64,000 nt of DNA from Trichopria drosophilae (lineage: Eukaryota; Arthropoda; Insecta; Hymenoptera; Diapriidae): NCBI GenBank assembly GCA_030407085.1, contig CM059586.1:105909501-105973500 (forward strand). Direction: 5' to 3'. Made by a program: the position numbers and the translations under genes. Shown one piece after another: positions 26,401 to 41,400 of this stretch (the stretch's first letter is position 1; the number at the start of each line of letters is the position of its first letter). Below the pieces are notes generated by a model. The model saw only the letters and a program-made list of their open reading frames with translations. It was not told the DNA's origin and searched no databases.

Positions 26401-29400
26401 TCACTATCAATAGCTCTTTATTAGCCAGTCGAGGTTAGTTAATAACGTTTTTATATTGATATGAATTTTCCTTGTTTGGAGTAATTTGCAATAAATCTTT
26501 TCCAATGCTTCCTCATTCTTCAGAATTATTTAAAAACTAAAATAACCATAAATATTTTAAGAACCCATACATCAGTAACAAACTAGAAAATAACTAGATT
26601 CCTTAACAATTCTTTTTATAAAAGATTTTTGTAATAGTTAAATTAATTAGTAATTTTATCCGTGCAAGATTTCTGCTGAATCTGTATGACGTATGACCCC
26701 AGGACACGTTTAAATATTTACTCTTGTATTCAGGAAGTAGTTATTTACTGTCCTCCATCGCGATATGTAGAAAGAAAATGCCAATGAGACACGAAAACGT
26801 AGGTAAACAAAGACGTCGATTTGCACATTCCTTCGATGCATACAAGAATAACAGATGATGTTATTGCAACCGGGAGAAGTACAACGGTCTAAAAAAATAT
26901 TTATTTCTCGAACTTGAATAGAAAGTTATTGGAAAATTTCTTTGATCCTCATATTGCATGGAGGCTCTATTTTTTATTTCAGATAATAAAATCATTTTAA
27001 AAAGTTATCTCTTCTATTCGCCTGAAACATTTTATATGCATTTCTTCCTGCATTCGCGAAAGATGAAACGACATTTGCAGATTTCCAGTTCCGGCTTCCA
27101 TTTCACATACGAAAGGCGTATCAGTCGCCTCGTTTTTCCGGGCGGGCGAGACAAATTTTTTCGAATTTCTACGTCCTCGGATCCGTGAGAAAACCGAAGA
27201 CCGACGAGTTCGGACGACGGATTTCCCCGAGCGTCTCAAGAAAATTCATGCGACGGTACTTTCGAAAAATGAATGCCACTTCTCCTTCCCACATTTTTAT
27301 TACCGTCGTGATTCTGGGGTGAAAAAGCGACTCTTACGCCCAGCCAGTCGAAGTTTCCCGTCACGCTTCAAAAAGACATCCTCGTCTTCGAGCTTCACCG
27401 TCTCGAGCTCGAGATTACGGTTTTTATTACTTTCTCTAGACACTTCGCCGCTTATGGAAATTTCGGCGTTGTCGAAACTTGCAAATTGCAATTGAATTTC
27501 GTAAGACATACAAATTATTCTTACAAAGAGGAAAATGTCTAGAAATTGATATTTCCTTCACACGAATAACTCAGGTTTGAAAATATCAAAGTTAACTCTC
27601 CTGGAAATTGTGATACACGATATATCCTGTCATATTCTGATAGAAATATTTCTTTCCGAAGTAAATCTTTGGTTGTTCCAACATGTTTCTCGTAATATAT
27701 ATGTGGAGATTATTTGACCAGCAAATATATATATTTTTTCATGGTATGGGTATAATTTGACTTTATGAATATAAAAAAGGCGCACAAATTTTACGCATAC
27801 TGCAAAAAAAACAGTGTTCGACATTGGGGTTGCCCAATATAAACATTAGACTTCACGCGCCGGTCCTATCTAATCGTATGTTAAAATGGGGTGTGTAAAG
27901 TCCAACTTTACAACCGTATATCGCCATAGTAGTTTTCGATCCATGGCCATAATGAAGAATTTTACGGCCTGAGTAGAGATTGGGCGTCCGAGAACTGGCG
28001 ATATGTCAGTCTATAACTCAGCCAATTTTCAAAACTTTGATCTGTAATTTTAACTAACTAATTCTTATAGTATTCTGAGAACAATAATGTAAACGAGAAA
28101 ATATTTTAAAAATATATAACATTATTTTTTGCTTCTCATAAACAATGGTTTATAAATGGATTGTTTGAATTGCTACTAGATCAACAATTTGATTACTAAT
28201 GTATATCTTAGACAACGGTTTCTTATATTCGTTGATTAAGAATCTAATATCGGATTGTCAAAATTAATAATAGAGGATCCAATATGGCGGACGAATTTTA
28301 TGAAACAACCCGAATTCTCTTGAAGCGTGTTGCTCGGGGGGTTTCGTGGTCGCCGAATCTGATATTTGATTTTCAAAATTCAAAATCCATCTATAGTCAT
28401 GTTTAATGAAAAATGAATGATCGCAGAAGCCTGATGTAATTCTTTCCTTCATAAGGAAAAATCTCCTATGGTGAATATTTTAAAGTTTTGATGTGAATAA
28501 AGCTTCAATATTATGATTTGGTGAATATTGTAATCATTGTAAAATATAAACGTAATAATTATTATAAATTTCATTGTAAGTATAACATGCTTACGTAATT
28601 ACATTATTAATATGACTTTCTTATTTCGTCCCTTTTTCGAACAAAAATAAAACCAAAAATCCCTAGGAACTATCTTAAAATTACCAGTTTATCGGTTTAT
28701 TATATATAATTACAAGTTTTCTTGTATAATTAACATCCCTCCCAAAAAACTAGTAATAAATTTCAAGAAAAATCCAGTTTTAGATTTTAAAAAATCGTCG
28801 GCCAAGATTTGAAATCAGGGATCCCAAGATACCCAGAATAATAAATTCCGAGCCAAATGATTTGAATTATAATATTGAATTTGAAACGTTTGTTTGCCAT
28901 TGTGAATTTTAAAAATCTGACTTCAAATTCGTGATCAGCCAAAACCTTATACACCAGGTTACAGTTAATTCTAACCATTTTGGACACTTCTGTGAAAGTC
29001 CCGACTCAGTTAAACGATACAAAAATAAATATTCTTCGTTTAACCCATTAACGTCCAAGCGTGCCAAAAATGTACCTCACTCAAACGGCTCTCATTGCGT
29101 ATGAAAGAAAAAGTTTAAAAATGAGTCCGAGACCATTTTTGAAGTAAAAATATACCTCTTTTAGATTCTAAAGCTAAAATTTGGTTATGGTTATCTGGTT
29201 TCTACTCTTCAAAATTGAATAAATAAATATTCACTTACTCCAAAAATAATTAAATAAAATAAGGCAGGAATATAAAATAAGTGCTTTATTATAATTATGG
29301 AATAAATGAATTGTTCACTGAATTAATAAGTGACTATTTCAGTTATTGAATATGAAAATTATCAATCAGCAAGAAAACAAAATTATTTACTGATTGCACG

Positions 29401-32400
29401 AGCTATTTCCTGACAAGGGCAATGAAATTATGTAAAAGAAATTAAATATGTAATATATAAATATTAGAAATTTTACGGACCTAACATTTAATCTCAACAA
29501 ACTTCAAACTTGTTTAATAAATTCGTTTATTGGATCCATTGGACGATAATGAGAATTAAGATTATACATTTATGGCCAACATTTATTACTAAAATATTAA
29601 TTTTACTTATATATTCACTGACATTCGGGAAGTCTAATGAGCACACAGCATAAAGAATATTTTTGCAACACTTACAATCTTTGCGTTAGAGAACAAATTT
29701 ATGCGCACGCGCCTACATAATCCACCGCAACTTATTCAATAAGTGAATTTTGCGACTTGACTCATTTCATAAGTGAAAATTATTATTTCAGTTATTGATG
29801 AAATGAAGAGAAAAGGTTTCGCTTATTTGCTAACCCATTCCTAACCTAATCTCATTTTTTATGAAACTGGTTACTCAGAGGGTTATTAGAGTCGTTGATT
29901 ACGAATCCCAACTCAGATTTTAGAAATTAAAAAAGGTACACTCAAGATAGACGACTAAAATGTAAAAAATGATCTTGTCTCGATGGAACTAGGTACTTGG
30001 GAGGATCGAAGTCGCTCGATGCGAATCTGAACTCAGATTATGCAAATTTAAAACGTGAAAAACTGAAATTTTAATATCTGAGTTCAGATTCGTAACCAAC
30101 GACCCGAAAAATCCCCGAGAACCCCCGTTTAAGCTCGGTCCAGTACGGTTTTGCGTCTTGTATTGCCATATTAGGTTTCGCGTTTAGAATTTTATAAATA
30201 TGAGTTCAGATTCAGAATCAACGGCCATAAAAATTCTCGAATACCCAGTTTTATTTCGACCCGACTGAACGTTTGCCAGTGAGTGCTTTTTCTCTGTAAA
30301 AATGAGGATTTTTAGTAGTTTATTTTTGTATAGTACATAATAAATAAATACTTACATAAATACAACTTGTAAACACTTCTTTTACTTCCATTTACATTGG
30401 GTTTTTAAAAAACGGTGGCTACTTGAATGAGTCGTTTCCATACTGGAAAGAGTTAAGTGAAACAATTGAATTTATACTTATTTATAAGTAAAACAATAAG
30501 AAGTGCAAAGGGGCCACGAATACAGGTGATTTCTGCCTCCGAGATGGAAACCCCGAAACTGTCTAATTCCGTTAGAGTATGATGAAAACTAACATCTAAT
30601 GGTAAATTCGATTGTTTTATGATGTGAGTGAGAAAGTTTTAAAAAACACCTTTAAAGCGCGGATTATACATAGGAAAATGTAGTCATGTCAGTAGTAACA
30701 GCACTCTGTGCTGTTGGCAATATGTGCAGACTGTTACTACTTAGATTCCAGCATTTTTCTACTATAATCCGCGATATTGACAACGATTTTGTAAACTTTT
30801 CGAGATGATAAAACAATCGAATTTTCCATTAGGTGTTAGTTATCATCATACTCTACCTGAATTTATCAATTTCGGGGGTTCCATCGCGAGGCCGGAAATC
30901 ATCTGTACTCGCGGTCATCCTCCTTTCACTTATTCAAAGTTAGAGAGTTTTTCGTTAAAAATTATGGTTTTTTTCCATAAAATATGCCATAACTTTGTTT
31001 GAGGTCGCAGTAATCCAATTTTAGCTTTACAATCTGAAAGAGTGATCATTTTTATGCCAGATGTAGGTTTTGAAAAATATTTAAAATTTATTTCATTTAA
31101 AACGAGAGCTGTAAAGTTGTGCTAAATTTTGCGTCTTCCTGGGCCGCAGTGCGTTAAGTAAATCAGTTAATTCCAATAACTACGATGGGATGGCCATGGA
31201 ACTTATTTCTGCTGATTACTACATACATAATACAATCAAAATAATTCTAGCAACACAAAGAGTTCAGAGGCAAATATATTTAACTTTGTATTTTAAATTT
31301 AAACATTTTGTTGTTAAAAATCTAATCCTGACAAAAATATAAGGCTAAAAGAAATGTTTACAGTCAAAAATAAAAGTTGAGAAGAGTTAAAACTTTCTTT
31401 AACCACTTAATACTTCAAAAAGATGGTTCTCTCGAAAACCAATAAAGCATGTAGATTAGGAATGTCATGGGTTCGATAGCAGACAACTGAAGCCAGCGAT
31501 TATTACTCGTGAACTATTTACGAAGTTACGGGAGAAGCTGCGGCGATATGGAATTTTGAGTGGCGGGCGACGTAACCGGATGCTGGGAATGGAACATATC
31601 TATTTTGAAACTACTCGCGATCATTCGAGCTTAGATGGAATTGTATTAAAGCGCGGTATGCCGGACGAGCTGCTAATTAATTTCGACGTGACTGATGACT
31701 GCTTATACCGAACTCATTGAGCTAAATCGACGTCGTGTCCAAGGACGTCACCGACGGCTTGGCATTTGAAATCAACTCGATCCGATTTGCTTGGAACGAA
31801 ACCAGAGATGGAAAGAGATCACGATCCATCCGGTGGAAGTGAACACCTTTGCATGGAAAGTTAATATCATCCGAAGCGTTCTCTCGAGAAAATTTCGATG
31901 TTAGTTCGTCAACGGAAAATGTCGTAATATGATGACTAGCGAGAATCCGATCCTTATAAAACAAGTTGTCAGCAACTTTTGAAGGTATTAATTATTAGGT
32001 AGGCACATGAATAAGTGTCAGCAAATAACTACTGTATGCGCGAATGAGGCATATTCCTATTTTCTATTTTTTATAAATAATAATGTTTTACATCCCTACT
32101 CTAGTATGCAAGTCACAATATAGTATACATAAATGACAGATGATGAAGAGGTCATGACATGTACAGTAATAATTTTATATTTTCCAATTTTCTATTTCTG
32201 AATAATTTACAGAATAATTTACAGTTTATTAATAAATTTTAATTTCACTATAGCGAAACCGATGTAATTTTTTGTTTACTTTTTTAATAATTTGTTTTAA
32301 AAAAAAAAAAGGATTGAACGCGAGAGATTTGACGCAGGACCTGAACTGAAGGCGTCAATCAAAACACGGTGCAGACTGTTACTACTTACATTAATGTGTA

Positions 32401-35400
32401 TCACCATATCTACTATTACTACTGAGATTACAATGCTGTCATATAAGTAGTAACAGCCTGCAAAGTCTTCGTTCGCAGTATGTGAGGACTGTTACTACTT
32501 AGAATGCTGCATTTTGGAGCATTCCATACATAGGGGAAACTCTGAGTTTTAGATTTTGTTCATAATTGGACATTTTGATGCCTTTCGGGTGTGTTTGTGG
32601 TACGAGCGGAGGCGCAAGCCGGTTCCCGATCCACGAAAGGCACCGGTTCAGTTCGATTGTGGACTGTATTTTTTGGTAGGGTTCGGATCAGGTGAATTAG
32701 GTTCACTTGGCTGCGGGAATGAGTATATTAATACACTACACACGGTTTAAAGTTTACCAACGTATATTTCCTTGAACTGTACAAAGTACGGAAGTGCTTT
32801 GCGAGCGCGTCGGTACAAAATGGAGAACCGCGTGTGTGGGTTACAGGTTCGCGACGAAGGAGATCTGTTTCCATTCGCCACGAAAGGCTATCTGGCCCCC
32901 TCCGATGTACGCTAGCGACGCGACGCTACGCTTCGTTCAATGTTGCCAGCTGCGCTAAGACGGCAACATTGGATACAAGATTCAATGTTAATTCACGAAC
33001 AAGCCGCCCGCCATTGCGCGATGACAGATCGCGCAATTAATCTTAAATCTATGCTTAGACTAACACTTAAACTAGAACGTGTGATCAGAGTCAGGGAACC
33101 TTCGGAGTCCCGTGTTCAACAATAGCAGAGGCTTGAGTAACCGGCAACAAACAAATCTGAGTTATGGGACGCTTGTAGGTAGATTTAGCTGTTTTAACTT
33201 CCACGACTCTAGTGAGCGAATCACGTCCGGGGAAGCACTTCACAATCCGGCCTAACTCCCATTTCGTGGGTGGAAGATCTGGATTTCGTATTAAAACTAT
33301 GTCTCCTGTTCGGAGATTTGGGTTGGCAGATTGCCACTTATAACGGTTTTGCAAGGAACTCAGATAATCCGAAGCCCAGATTCTCCAAAATCGCTCTAAG
33401 TATTTCTGTAAGCATTGCCAACGGTTCAGACGCGAGTCGGTTACATCAAAAACGGAAGGTATCGGCACGGCCTTAATGGAAGTCCCGGTCAAAAAGTGCC
33501 CTGGAGTTAGGGCATCGAAATCATCTGGGTCATCTCGCAAGGGAGCTATTGGTCTCGAGTTTAAGCAACCTTCTATGCGACAAAGAAGGGTGGACATTTC
33601 TTCCACCGTTGGAGTGGCAGCTCCCAAGATACGCCGTAAATGATGTTTGACGCACTTTACTCCGGCCTCCCAAATACCTCCGAAATGAGGGGCGTATGGA
33701 GGGATAAAGTGCCACTGAGTTCCGTCCGACGCGAGTCGAGAACTCAAGTTAGGATCTTGCGAGATGGCCCAGAAGTTATTTTGAAGCTCCTTGTCGGCCC
33801 CCAAGAAGGTTTTCCCGTTATCGCTGTAAAGGTCTGACGGGGTACCCCTGCGCGAGGTAAACCTGTCAAAGGCCGCCAAGAAAGCCTTTGAAGAGTAATC
33901 GTGCACTAATTCAATGTGCACGGCCCGTACACATAGGCAAACGAACAGAGCGACATAACATTTGTGCGATTTGTGACCCCGGCCAGAGCTTGATCGAATA
34001 TGGTAGGGCCCTGCGTAATCTAGCCCCGTATGAGTAAAGGGTCTGGAAGGGGTAACCCGATAAGGCGGCAGATCAGCCATCTGTTGCGTATTTAATTTCG
34101 CTTGTACGCGAGCACAAATTACGCAATTGCGTATGTAATCTTTTACGCTGCTTCTCGCCCCGAGGATCCAAAATCTTTCGCGGAGAGTTCGGAGCGTTAG
34201 TTGTAACCCACCATGAAGGGCACGTTGATGTGAATCCGCGATGATCAACAATGCTAATCGTCCGGCCGGTAAGATGAATGGCTGTTTTTCAAACTCCGAA
34301 AGGACGGCGTTCTTCAATCGTCCGCCCAACCGTAAAACTCCATGTTTGTCAATAAACGGATTTAACGATTTAAGTCTGGAGGAGGCGGGGGAGCAAGAAT
34401 TTTTTAACGCGCGTAACTCATTCGGAAACGCGTCCTTCTGTACAATTTGTATCCAAAAGCGTTCGGCCTCTCGAAGTTCGGTTACCTGTACAGACAAATA
34501 GTTTGATCGAGTCCGGTTTTTTTCACGAACGTTTCGCAAAAAACGTAAAACATAGGCGGTTACTCGTACTAATTTTGGCCAAGAGGAGACTTTGTACATT
34601 AGATCCCATGGTGGGATTGGAGTCGCCGTAGCAACGACCCGAGGAACACCTCGCTTTTCGTCTAACACCTCTGGGAGCTCGGAGGGTTGAGTGGGCCAAA
34701 ATTCCGGCGACTGATAGAGCCAAGAGGGGCCTTTCCACCAGAGGTGCATGTTTACCAATTCTGACGGCAGAAGGCCTCTAGACGCACAGTCCGCGGGGTT
34801 ACTTCTACTAGGTACATACCGCCAGGTGGCTTGTGGAAGGAGAGTCTGTATGTTTGAAACCCGATTGGCTACGAACACGTTCCAAGTCGAGGGTTGTTTT
34901 TTCAACCACGCGAGGACCACTGTAGAGTCTACCCAACAAGTCACGGAGGAAGGTTTTGTAGATAAATTGGTTAGGGCAAAATCAACACATCGAGCTAACA
35001 GGTCAGCCCCGTTCAATTCTAACCGAGGGATACTAAGAGTTTTTATTGGTGCGACCTTTGTCTTCGCTAGGAGCAAGGAAATTTTTATTTCCCCCGTTAT
35101 CGTTACGACTCTTAGGTAAACGACGGCTGAGTATGCTGCGTTGGACGCATCTGAGAAACCGTGAACCTCACAATATAGTGCTTCAGAACCTAAAAAGCAC
35201 CATCGTGGTAACAAAATCTTGGTCAGTTCAGGCAATTGACTGACAATTGACAGCCAAATTTTTTCTAAGTCGGAGGAGAGAGGATCGTCCCATCCGAGCT
35301 TTAGTAGCCACAACGATTGCAGTAGAATCTTGGCTTTGACAATTACTGGTGCGATCCAGCCTAATGGATCGAAAAGCCTACCGATGACTGACAATATGTG

Positions 35401-38400
35401 ACGTTTGGTCGCCGGAAACGCTTCGAGAGGGGCCGCAGAGAATTTAAATGTATCGGCTACCGGACACCAAGATACGCCTAGTATCTTAAGTTCCGAATCT
35501 TCCTGCATTGGAAAGTCTATCGCGAGTCCGTACCCTTCAGAATGCAATGATTCAAGCAACAGCGGACAGTTTGAGCTCCATTTTTTTAAAGGAAATCCTG
35601 CGGTAGCGAGCAGGGATATTACTTGCTCCTTGAGTTGGGATGCAAGAACAAGATCGTCCGCTCCAAATAGTACGTCGTCAACATACCTGGACTGGGTAAT
35701 GAAAGGAGCTGCGAGCGGAAAATTGATTCCTTCATCTAGCACAAGTTGTTCAAGAACTCGCTGGGATAGATATGGGGCAGATGCAGTTCCGTAGGTCACA
35801 GTCGTTAAAAGGAGCACAATCACAGGACCATCATCTGAATCTCGCCAAAGAATGCATTGGAAGCATTGATCTTGCGGGTCGACTAAGATTTGCCGGAACA
35901 TCTTTTCAATGTCCGCCACAAGGACAAATTTAAAGGCACGCCATAGGAACAAAATGATGGCCAAGTTATTTTGCAACTTACGCCCAACTAAAAGTTCATC
36001 GTTTAATGACCGCCCACTCGAGGTAGCACTCGACGCGTTAAACACAACGCGAAGCTTCGCGGGGGAGCTTCCCTCCCGAATGACCGGGTGATGAGGGAGA
36101 TATACATAGTTCTCTGGAATAGTGCCGGCAGGCACATCGATGCGTCTCATGTGACCGAGTTCCTCATATTCCTTGAGGAAATGTTTATAAGCAGAGGCGA
36201 GAGTATCGTCACGGGCAAGACGTTTCTCGAGACGAGAGAGTGAAGACATGGCAATGCGACTTGAATTACCCAAATTCGGAGTGGGGGTCTTGAAAGGCAG
36301 TCGTACGACGTATCGTCCATCCGCATCACGATAATGAGACTCTACAAAATGATCTTCACATTGTTGCTCCTCTTTCGTGAGAAAGGGTTTAGTGGGAATT
36401 TCTTCTATTTCCCAAAACTTTCTTAATGTGGCCTCAATGTCGCCAGCATGGGAGACGTGATGGACGTTGATCGATGGGACAGAAGGGGATTGCGTGGGAA
36501 GGGGACCGGACAACACCCAACCGAAGACTGTACGTTGAGCAATCGGAGTATTGGGTTGACCGCGGTGTAAACCGCTTAAAAGAATGGAACCGAATAAGTC
36601 TGCGCCAATGAGTGCGTCGATCCGACCGGGAATAGCGAAATCCGGGTCCGCGAGTTCGAGGTCCCGTATGTGTCCCAACCCATTATAATTCAAAATTCGC
36701 TTGGGAGCATATGACGTAATGCTACTTAAAATGTAAGCTCTGGCAGGGATCAGCAGACCGCGACCGCTAGAATGTGATACCGAAAATTGAACAGAGTGTT
36801 TTACGGTGGTGGATACGCTTCCACCAATTCCGCTTACGGTTACATACGCTTTCTCCCGCGGTAAGCGAAGCGTTTGAGCGACCGATTCGCTCAAAAAGGT
36901 ACACTCCGAACCTTGATCTAGCATGGCGCGGATTACAGTCGAATTACCACTACTGGAGACGATTCGGATGCGCGCTGTAGCCAATAAAATCGATCTATTA
37001 GACACTGCATTGCTGCAGTTGACACGAGAATCGGAGAAGTTAGAAGCACTCGATAAGTCAGGTGCATCAGCATTAGACACATCGGCTTCGTTTCTTTTAT
37101 CGAATAAGAGTTGTGGTTCGATTTGACTGGCGACAGCCGCATTTGACGGTGAGCCATTACTTTTATGGAGAAAAGTGTGATGCCTTCGTCGACATATGGT
37201 GCACGTGAATTTACTTTTGCAATTTTGAATTTTATGCGAAGTACTAAGGCAATTAATGCACAAGTTTTGCTGACGAACGAAAGCATCACGCTTGTCGACT
37301 GGCAAAGCTTTAAACTGTTCGCATTCATATATTTTGTGATCCCGTTTACAATATATACATTTGGGTTTGGCTGACGCTTGCAACGATCTTAATTTGGGTT
37401 TCGGAATGTCTCGACTCGAATGGGAAATCGCGGACGTGGAGTTTAAGATCTCTAACGTACGCACTCGAGTATTCAAAAAATCACGAAATTTTATTAGTGT
37501 AGGACATTCCAACGTGTTGCCCAATGACGTCTCCCACTCTTTTCGCGAAACTTTGTCTAATTTTCTCACCAACAGGAAAACAAGGATATCATCCCATTGA
37601 TCTACGGGCCGATTTAAATTACCCAATGCATCGACTATTTCTTTACTAGTATCGCGGAGGTACTTTAAGTCTTTGAGATTATCATTGGACGCATTTGGAA
37701 TGTCAAAAAGGGTTTGTAAATACGCGTATACTACAACCCGGGTATTATCGTATTGCGACACCAAAGTATCCCACGCGCCATCATAATTTGCGCTCGTAGC
37801 GGCGATATTTTTTATTATGCTCGCGGCTTCACCAGTTAAGCTGGCTTTCAAATATTGGAATTTTTCACTTCTCGGTAAAGTGGGGACGTCGTGAATCAAG
37901 GCACAGTATAGATCGCGAAAGTTTTGCCAGTCGAGATAGTTACCTGAAAAGGTAGGTAAGCGAATCTGCGGAAGTTTAACGGAAGATCTAGATGCAATCG
38001 GCTGCTGCATATCCTGGTCGTTTGCTGCTGCGGCGGCGGCGGTGGCTGCGGCGGCATCAGCAGCTTCGGTGGTTGAATTAAATTTGTCCAGAGCAGAAAA
38101 AAATGCATTTTCGGCTCGGGCTGCATGATTAGCGGTGAAGTACGTCAGTTTTGCCTTCTCCTCTGTCGACGAGTTCAACTCAAGGTCATCATGAAGGGTC
38201 ATAAACTTGTCCCAATCTCGTTCCAAGTATTGCAGTCTTCCTTGGAGCACTCGCACGGATTTAGATTCACTAGTGCCTTCAGTGAATTGTAGAGATGCAC
38301 GTTCAATGCGATCAAGCAACGTTATTTGCCTTTGGAGTAAGCTCTCCAGGTTGAACTCCTCCGAGAGCGATTTGGATTGTTTCGAAAGCGGCATGTTTAT

Positions 38401-41400
38401 GGTTTAGAAACTTGTCTTCGAAAATGTCAACAAGCGCGGCTTCGGCGCGTAGCAAATAGTCGATCAACGTACGTGCTCTAGGTGATCCGAACGTTGCGAG
38501 AGCTGGGTGCAGAATGCGTACAACGACGGAATTGAGTCGCGTGCGCCGGTCTTCAGGTGGGAGAACGACGCGCTAGATACAAGCCTTTGCCGATTCTTCA
38601 CGGAGAAGAACTGCACCGAATTCCAAAATGGCCAATTTCCGCAAAATTTTCCACGTTTTTCCACGTGTTTGCACTGTGCTCGTATTTCACGGAGCCACTA
38701 TGAAAACGAATGCTCCTTTTTTTTTTTCAGGATACTTCATAGTTGTCCTTAACGATTTGGTTTAGGTATTTCGCGCACAGCACTGCAATTTTGTTAAATC
38801 GCACTGATCCGAAATTCGATTGATGGACTCACAATATCAAAAAGTTATTATAATCCGGCTCGAAGGACCGTGTTTGTGGTACGAGCGGAGGCGCAAGCCG
38901 GTTCCCGATCCACGAAAGGCACCGGTTCAGTTCGATTGTGGACTGTATTTTTTGGTAGGGTTCGGATCAGGTGAATTAGGTTCACTTGGCTGCGGGAATG
39001 AGTATATTAATACACTACACACGGTTTAAAGTTTACCAACGTATATTTCCTTGAACTGTACAAAGTACGGAAGTGCTTTGCGAGCGCGTCGGTACAAAAT
39101 GGAGAACCGCGTGTGTGGGTTACAGGTTCGCGACGAAGGAGATCTGTTTCCATTCGCCACGAAAGGCTATCTGGCCCCCTCCGATGTACGCTAGCGACGC
39201 GACGCTACGCTTCGTTCAATGTTGCCAGCTGCGCTAAGACGGCAACATTGGATACAAGATTCAATGTTAATTCACGAACAGGGTGGACTTGAATTTCATC
39301 TACAAATGTTGCAAAATTTCAATTGTTTTGCAATTTAATATGCCGACGAAATTGATTAAAGTTAATTCGTTTGAGATTTAAACTTAGATATGATATTATA
39401 ACATTTTTAGTATTTTGCTTACACTGAAAATAACATCTATAAATACATGTTGCGTAATCAGCAACCCAAAGAATATTGGAATAGTTAGTGAAAAAAAAAT
39501 GTTAGCATGGAGTTTTCTATCAGTTGTCATCCTCAGCTATTTTTCCCATAAACAGGTGATTGATAAATTAAGTTTCCGTCATTACCGGCAGTTTCCTTTC
39601 ACTTTTGGGTCGACCAGTTCTAATTTCAAGCTTTCATCTCTGCCCTACTAGGGCTCCCTTCGATTGTGGTTATTATAGTGACTCAATAAGTGCTAAAAAG
39701 AAATTGTTTGACGATTTAACCTCAATTTTTATTGAACTGACCACATGAAAAATATTTGTTTCCTCTTTTCTTGTTCATTGTGATCCAAACATTCAATATA
39801 TAGGAGAATTTCGCTGTTAAAATGAATATTTAAGGTTAAAATTAATAAATTGGAAACTATATTGAAACGGAAGTTGTAGAAACTAAGTTCATACACATTT
39901 CACATTTAAATTATTTGTTTGGCAGTTTCATGATATTTAAAAAAACGCACCAGAAAGATTATATATATGTGTCAAACTTTATCAAAAATCAAAATTTTGT
40001 ATGATTACGTATAAGATATTCCCGTCCTTACTACCATACTACAAAATTTAATCTTATATAGAACACTTTATCGTGTAAGCGATACAATTAATTGCGCGTT
40101 GATGATTGCTTAAATTTAATTGGACATAATTAAATCTCCTTTCTTTGCGATACGAAATGGCTTCTTGGAAATCCGTACAAATACGCATAACAAACAGCTA
40201 ATTTCCCTGTTGATTCAAGGAAAATAGAATGACATTCGAGCCACGGGTTGTTGAATGAGAATAACAGATTTAAAATTAGACGCAATTAAGCTATAATTAG
40301 ATGTCATTATCTTCATTGTTGAATTTGTCAATAGAAAATTTTGCTCGACATTTGTACAATCGTACAGAATTATCTGCATATGCGTTCTCTTCGCATTGTC
40401 ATGATAATGCCGCATAGAGGAAAATCAGTTTCGCGATACGTATCGAGAGGCGTAAAATTATCCTCGGATATTGATCTAAATAACTTGACATTCATTGCTT
40501 CAAAAATGTATAAAGGAATACGTTACTTCATAAACAAAAATTAACATACCAAATCCGGTAATTAACCAGTTTTTTTTAATTAATTTGTTTATGTAATTCT
40601 TGAAAATATACAGAAGAACTAATGTAGATGAGAAAAAAATTTACCAAAAATGGGGTGAGGCTCGAAAAACCGAGAAACCAAAAAACCGACAAATTAGACA
40701 GCCGACAGGTCAAAAAACCGACAGTCATAAATCCGACAGTAAAAAAACCGACAGTAAAAAAGCCGACAGTAAAAAAGCTGTTGCAAACTAAATAAATGTA
40801 TTTTAATTTGCGGTACCCGGTGGAGGTTTTTCTGCAGTTTTCCCTCCACCATTGCACACCCGAATGGGGGTACTCCTCACGAAGTCGGCTGCAGCCGCAA
40901 AGACGGGCGCCTATAGGTCATTATTGTACGGGCCCTTCTAAAATGGCGACGATATCGTGAATTAAAACTTAAAAGAGTCTATGTAACGGATGAGTCACGG
41001 CAGTATGGATACATAAGAATTCAGTCTAATGCTTTGTTAAATTATCCGGGATGTAATCTTTGATTAATATTTGCAATTGAATGTCGAACGTGCCAAATTA
41101 ATATTGCGCCTGATTTGCATGGAGAACTGAATGCTAGTGCTTCTTTTTAATGAAATGCATTTCGGTTATGTACGAGAACTTTGGATGCTTGTGCTCCAAT
41201 TTTATACGACTGTTGACTGTATTAACGTCAACAATGGATACTGATAGTTGCATGTTTAATCGAATGCTAGTGCTTCGAATGAAGAAAACTGCATTATCGG
41301 TACTCGTATCGAGAATCGGATGCTAGTGCTTCGATTCAGGGACATACGATTTCGTCGGATGCTAGTGCTCCGATTTAACGGTGACCAGGAACCCAATAGA

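Larger units (their letters stand above)
32592..39280 (-). mobile_element. Full-length BEL/Pao LTR retrotransposon, 6689 bp
   Basis: Two 410-bp LTRs flank one long gag-pol frame on the minus strand. The 5-bp target duplication GGGTG is present at 32587-32591 and 39281-39285. LTRs start TG and end CA, and I see no difference between them, so insertion was recent. Reading on the minus strand: 5' LTR 39280-38871, primer-binding site, leader 38870-38395, ORF 38394-33091, short 3' region, 3' LTR 33001-32592. There is no envelope-like frame. The element is antisense to the host gene and sits within intron 3, the orientation usually tolerated. Its base composition is much more GC-rich than its surround. 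Confidence 0.97.

Noticed and set aside
33270..38126. Many 60-130 codon frames on the opposite strand or other frames of the BEL element
   Set aside because: Shadows of the 1767-codon frame, with no independent family signal.
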